From: Chromera velia | Taxonomy: Eukaryota > Sar > Chromeraceae | DNA: 20,911 nt | Reading direction: 5' to 3' | Assembly: GCA_018398765.1 (NCBI GenBank) | Contig: JAHBMJ010002005.1 | Coordinates: 1 to 20,911 of the forward strand | Part shown: positions 17,853 through 20,911 of the stretch, piece by piece | Position numbering within the stretch: the first letter of the stretch is position 1 | Layout of the letters: every line of letters begins with the position of its first letter | The notes under the pieces: model-generated | Database searches by the model: none | Told to the model about the DNA's origin: nothing | What the model saw: only the letters and a program-made list of their open reading frames with translations | Translations under genes and position numbers: made by a program

Positions 17853-18611
17853 CACGCACGAACAGGAGGTTTCAGTCTCCAAGAGAAAGCAAGACAACCC
17901 CTGATGCCAGCTGAAAGCATGCAGCAAGGCAGACAGACGAATATAGAAAGAGACTAAAGTGAGAGGACGCAACCTCCTGGGTGCTTCCAATTTTCGTCGT
18001 CTCCTTCTCTCACTAGCGTGTTGTTTCTTTTCTGTCTGCACACTTTCGTTCGTGTGCTGCCTTTCCTTTTCCTTTCCCTCCTCATTGTCCTCCTTGCATC
18101 ATGCAGCTGCGAGAACTTCTGGTGGTTCTCCATCTGGAAGGAGCTGAACAAGAGGGAGAGGGTCCAGCCGAGAAGCCGAATGGATTTTCCTCCGGGGCCC
18201 ATGAGGGGCGGCCGGGGAGGACGGTTCGCGGACGGGGGGGGTCGCTTTGGGGATCATGGAGGGATGTATCAGCAGATGGGTGGAGGCCAGATGAACGGGT
18301 ATGGTGGGGGGTATGGACAGATGGGGGGCCAGCAGGGGATGTATGATCCCAACAGCTTCTACTCCCAGCAGGCAGCAATGATGGGGGGGCACATGGGGCA
18401 GGGGGGCCAGATGGGAGGGGGGATGATGGGTCAAGGCGGTCAAGGGCAAGGTGGTGGTATGGGGGGAGGCATGAACCCAATGCATGGGATGCAGCAGCAC
18501 TCCCCTCAGGTCCTCGGTGTGCCCAATCAGATGGGAGGAGGGTACGGTCCTGCCCCTTCTGGGCGGGACCCCGGGGTCGCCAGGGCTGGGCCTTATGACA
18601 GGAGGAGGTGA
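14415..18611 (+). CDS. SAM-like and triple CCCH zinc-finger protein
   Basis: Inferred exons: 14415-14584, 14779-14903, 15166-15235, 16433-16493, 16971-17073, 17593-17737, 18107-18611. All junction phases agree, giving 392 residues. Residues 21-90 resemble a SAM domain, best in VKSIQLVEEKDLEALGVAL and GERKALIKLVEA. Three CCCH fingers follow: C115-X7-C123-X5-C129-X3-H133; C146-X6-C153-X5-C159-X3-H163; C170-X8-C179-X5-C185-X3-H189. Fingers 1 and 3 are each assembled across an intron, which strongly supports those splices. Residues 225-245 (CENFWWFSIWKELNKRER) are aromatic and basic; the tail from about 255 is Gly/Met/Gln-rich with RGG-like starts. Tandem CCCH fingers of this spacing usually bind RNA, so a post-transcriptional role is likely. 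The start has A at -3 and G at +4. No specific orthologue is claimed. Confidence 0.87.
14943..15031 (+). repeat. Tandem duplication in CCCH intron 2 (47-bp period)
   Basis: TCCTTGCTCTTTTAA followed by CCTTCATTCTCTTATCCATTT occurs at 14943 and again at 14990. The second copy ends just before an acceptor-like GCTGTCAG at 15032-15039, so the duplication builds a polypyrimidine tract. Confidence 0.85.
15236..16432 (+). other. CCCH gene intron 3 (1,197 nt)
   Basis: Donor AG|GTCAGA and acceptor ACGTGCAG|GTG. The acceptor has a poor pyrimidine tract, but joining here rebuilds finger 1 exactly. The interior is pyrimidine-rich at first and purine-rich from about 15560. A 165-codon plus frame (15290-15787) lies inside but looks like intronic low-complexity translation. 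Confidence 0.7.
16494..16970 (+). other. CCCH gene intron 4 with GAAT/GAGT tracts
   Basis: Donor AAG|GTGAAT, acceptor TTGCTTTCAG|ATG. Degenerate GAAT/GAGT/GGAAT tetranucleotides fill about 16498-16615. No coding sequence is evident. Confidence 0.7.
17795..17848. repeat. (CA)n microsatellite in CCCH intron 6
   Basis: About 26 CA units with a short CACTCACT interruption, lying within the intron 17738-18106. Confidence 0.95.
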
Positions 18612-19006
18612 AGCGCCGGGTTGGGCTTTGTGGGGGTGGGGGGGGGTTGTGGGTGCATGAGGGAGATGAGATGGATGCTTTTCTTTCGTTGGGGATGGGC
18701 CGGGAAGCGTAAGGGGGCAATCGGCACTCATTCAGTGTCTTTGAGCTTTCTTATCTCTTGTTGCAAGTTTCCTTGCCTGAGTGACGGCTTGTCTGCTTTT
18801 CTTGCGCTGTGTGATTTTGTCCTGTCTTACGCAGCTACCGCTTCTTTCTTCCTTCTTCACTTCCTCTCTTTCTTCCTGTTCTTTTCTGGTTGGCGGACTG
18901 GGAGTTGGATCAGTTTCCTTTTGCGCTTTTTCTTTTATGTGTTTGTTACCCACTCTTTGTCTGTGCTCTTCCCGCGTGTCTTGTCATGCAACACACTGAC
19001 ATGCGG
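18612..19006 (+). other. CCCH gene 3' untranslated region
   Basis: After the TGA at 18609-18611 the sequence is G-rich and then pyrimidine-rich, with no coding frame of note, up to an AATAAA. Confidence 0.5.
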
Positions 19007-19012
19007 AATAAA
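19007..19012 (+). terminator. AATAAA polyadenylation-type signal
   Basis: The first AATAAA after the CCCH stop codon, about 400 bp downstream. If this organism uses the canonical signal, transcripts would end shortly after it. The organism's actual signal is unknown. Confidence 0.35.
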
Positions 19013-19319
19013 TTACACGCTTTGCATGAAGGTACTTCTTTTTTCACATGAAGCGTCTGTGCCGTTTGTGCTGCTCGAAAACCCTCTCCCACCGCCCGCC
19101 ACAGGCTGACACTCGAACATAGGAAGTCGCTTGCACAGTTGCACTTGCTTCATCTCTCATGCGGCATGCTGTTCTTAATTGAAGACCTGCAGTTGGTCGC
19201 CAGCTCTTGCGCCATCTATGAATTAGACACGAAATGCAACCGAGACCGTGTAGGCTCGCACAGACTCTGCTGGCGTCAGCAAGTTGGACAAATATTAGAC
19301 TGAATTCAGACATTCGTGG

Positions 19320-19687
19320 ATGATTCGAAAGAAATGAAAATTAAAAAATTAGAAAATTATAACAAAAAAGTTCGTGCCTGCATGTATACCTAAGGTAGTA
19401 TTTTTATTCCGGAAACTCTATAAAAAAGGGGGAAGGGGATGCAATCATGATCGTGCATAAAAAGTTATATTTTGTACATAGCAAAAAAAAAGAAGAATTA
19501 AAAAAAAATGAATATATATCATTTAAAAAAAAAAAAAATCATTTCAATTACTAGTATATAACTGGAAGTCCCCAAATACGGAAATGAACTTTTGAAACAT
19601 TCACAAAAAGAAAAAAATGTTACACCCATTCCTTAGGCTTTGCGTACAGAATTTGTTCTTAACTTTAATCTTTGACTGTCGACCCCT
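19320..19687. other. AT-rich, A-run-rich spacer
   Basis: Many A-runs and AT words, with no open frame. It lies between the CCCH gene's 3' flank and a G-run block. Confidence 0.5.
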
Positions 19688-19695
19688 AAAAAAAT

Positions 19696-19750
19696 AGGGT
19701 GGGGCCCGTGGGGGGGGCGGGGCGGGGGGGGCTGGCCGGGGCACCCCGGC
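19696..19750. other. G-run block with quadruplex potential
   Basis: Five or more runs of G (three to eight long) occur within about 45 bases, followed by CCGGGGCACCCCGGC, itself a near-palindrome. The plus strand could fold into a G-quadruplex. It sits just 70 bp before the LTR. Confidence 0.6.
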
Positions 19751-19817
19751 ACTGTTGTTGAGCAGGCCTAAAGTTTTTTTTTAATGTATGACGCATTATG
19801 ATACCTAGATTCAAAGT

Positions 19818-20111
19818 TGTAATCAGCCACTTATAGAGAGGCGGCGGCGGGCGTGCAGTGGTCGGCCCGATTCGGCTGGTCCCGAGCCGCGGCGTTGCTT
19901 ATCGGGGCAGCGCGGCTGGAGGCATTACGGAGAGCATGCATGCATTGATCCATGTTGTGAAGTTGATTCGCGCAATACTTCGAGTGATTCGATAAAGCAA
20001 CTCTTAATAGATGAGAGCAGAAGCCGGACAGAAGTCGTGCAGTATTATTCCTGTATAGAGAACCATAAGATTAACTGGACTGTCCTTGACTGGACTCTCT
20101 AGTTCATTACA
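19818..20111 (+). mobile_element. 5' LTR of an LTR retrotransposon
   Basis: The segment starts TGTAAT and ends ATTACA, a perfect 6-bp inverted terminus of the TG...CA type, and is 294 bp long. It is followed at once by a tRNA-primer-like site and then a gag-like frame, which is the expected order. TATA-like CTTATAG lies at about 19829-19835 and a GC-rich block at 19841-19920. The 3' LTR is beyond the window, so the end points rest on the inverted termini and the primer site. The bases before it (AAAGT) would be the target duplication. Confidence 0.7.
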
Positions 20112-20120
20112 TGGTAGCAG
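20112..20120 (+). promoter_or_regulatory. Primer binding site for initiator Met tRNA
   Basis: TGGTAGCAG directly abuts the LTR end. It is complementary to the 3' end CTGCTACCA of eukaryotic initiator methionine tRNA, a primer used by many Copia and Gypsy elements. The match ends after nine bases. Confidence 0.65.
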
Positions 20121-20188
20121 TTGGTTCTTTCCTCCTTCTCCTCCTCAGGGTCTGTTGGTCTCCATCAGAGTGTCTCTTTCCCTCTCTG

Positions 20189-20911
20189 ATGCCAACTTCG
20201 GACGAAGACCAACCTCGTGGGGCTGACGGTCGTTTCATCTCGAAAGACTCGTCTGATCAAAGCCCTAGCCCCTCTGACTTGGATATTCTTACCGCCAATG
20301 TCACCAAATTGGCGCAAATATTTCTTTCTCAGTCGGCTTCTGTTCCGTCTCCGACTCCCACCCCCACCACTGACACGGGGAAATTCGCTCCATGGAAGTG
20401 CGAGCTCCCCTACAAGGACACGCACGGAGGTCGAGTCGCGATTGTCAAGGCGTTTGAAGACCACTGCAAATTGCAGCCTGCCAGTGCGCCGTCTGACATC
20501 CGTGCAGCAGCCTTCCGCCAGGGTTTGCAGAAATACCCTGAGCTCTATGATCTCGTCTCGGATCTCTCGCCTCCTGAGTCCGATGATGTTGAACACTGCA
20601 AGAACCTTATCTTGCAGTCGTCGGGGGAGACCGAACATAAGCGGATGTTCACAAACTTCCGCTCTCTCTTCACCCTGTCCACTTCCGACTCCCCCAACGT
20701 TGAGAAGTACATTGAGACGGTAAAGTCGGCCTGTCGAGTAATTTCCCGTCTCTCGTTGCAGGAAGAGGTTGTCCCTGTGTGGTCCGGGGTGGGGGACAAA
20801 ACTGATCTCAGCACATGGAGGGTAGAGAACAAGCTTGTTCCCCTCCTTGACCCCCTTACCCGTCGTCAGGGGCAGCTGGCCTCCCTGGTCCTCATCAACG
20901 GGATCTCCGAC
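20189..20911 (+). CDS. LTR retrotransposon Gag-like protein, partial
   Basis: The frame is open for 241 codons from ATG at 20189 to the window edge, so the 3' end is missing. The N-terminus is Ser/Pro/Thr/Asp-rich and disordered (to about residue 63). A helical, capsid-like region follows, with ELPYKDTHGGRVAIVKAFED, FRQGLQKYPELYDLV, EHKRMFTNFRSLFTL and NVEKYIETVKSACRVI. No zinc knuckle, protease or polymerase is reached. Identity rests on position after an LTR and primer site and on general character, not on a clear family motif. The same frame is open back to an ATG at 20111, the last base of the LTR. I prefer 20189 because the added 26 residues are a hydrophobic translation of a pyrimidine tract. 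Confidence 0.68.
   Translation, partial: MPTSDEDQPRGADGRFISKDSSDQSPSPSDLDILTANVTKLAQIFLSQSASVPSPTPTPTTDTGKFAPWKCELPYKDTHGGRVAIVKAFEDHCKLQPASAPSDIRAAAFRQGLQKYPELYDLVSDLSPPESDDVEHCKNLILQSSGETEHKRMFTNFRSLFTLSTSDSPNVEKYIETVKSACRVISRLSLQEEVVPVWSGVGDKTDLSTWRVENKLVPLLDPLTRRQGQLASLVLINGISD

Noticed and set aside
18082-18731. Two long minus-strand frames of about 210 codons
   Set aside because: They are antisense shadows of the Gly/Met-rich last exon of the CCCH gene.
19753-20111. Alternative LTR start at TGTTGTTGAG
   Set aside because: TGTTG does not pair with the ATTACA end, whereas TGTAAT at 19818 pairs perfectly.
20165-20723. 157-codon minus and 168-codon plus frames over gag
   Set aside because: They are shadows of the 241-codon gag-like frame, which alone stays open to the window edge and has capsid-like composition.

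Overview
The window is eukaryotic nuclear DNA. Both clear genes are split by GT-AG introns. Gene density is low, and long CT/GA/CA microsatellites, a minisatellite, a MITE-like element and the 5' end of an LTR retrotransposon fill the rest. The mix of intron-rich genes, heavy simple repeats and moderate GC suggests a protist, perhaps an alveolate such as a chromerid alga. This is an inference from overall style; no marker gene fixes the organism.

Layout. 1-2266: simple repeats, a doubtful minus-strand ORF and a GC-rich repeat-bearing upstream region. 2267-3984: a two-exon secreted class 3 lipase on +. 3985-6149: lipase 3' flank, a long AT-rich stretch with perfect palindromes, and a GC-rich double hairpin. 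6150-6655: a decayed minus-strand reading frame split by a 234-bp MITE-like element with an 8-bp target duplication. 6890-10050: a tandem array of at least three, probably four, decaying minus-strand copies of one gene. Its best copy looks like a NYN (PIN-like) RNase domain plus a Cys-bearing C-terminal tail. 10060-14050: mostly non-coding, with a dispersed GCCCCGGAAAGC repeat family, a 61-bp minisatellite and several microsatellites. 14415-18611: a seven-exon gene on + for a 392-residue protein with a SAM-like N-terminal region, three CCCH zinc fingers and a Gly/Met-rich tail. 18612-19817: 3' flank with a polyadenylation-type signal, AT-rich DNA and a G-run block. 19818-20911: LTR, primer binding site and first part of gag of an LTR retrotransposon that runs off the window.

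The two intact genes have no evident functional link: one is an exported esterase/lipase, the other a probable RNA-binding protein. They share two features worth following. One is a 5' splice-site style with C at +3 (GTCAG), used in five of seven inferred introns. The other is a GC-rich repeat module carrying GCAAGCTTGC plus CCGGGGCC, found upstream of both genes in opposite orientations. The most unusual region is the array of NYN-like pseudogenes.
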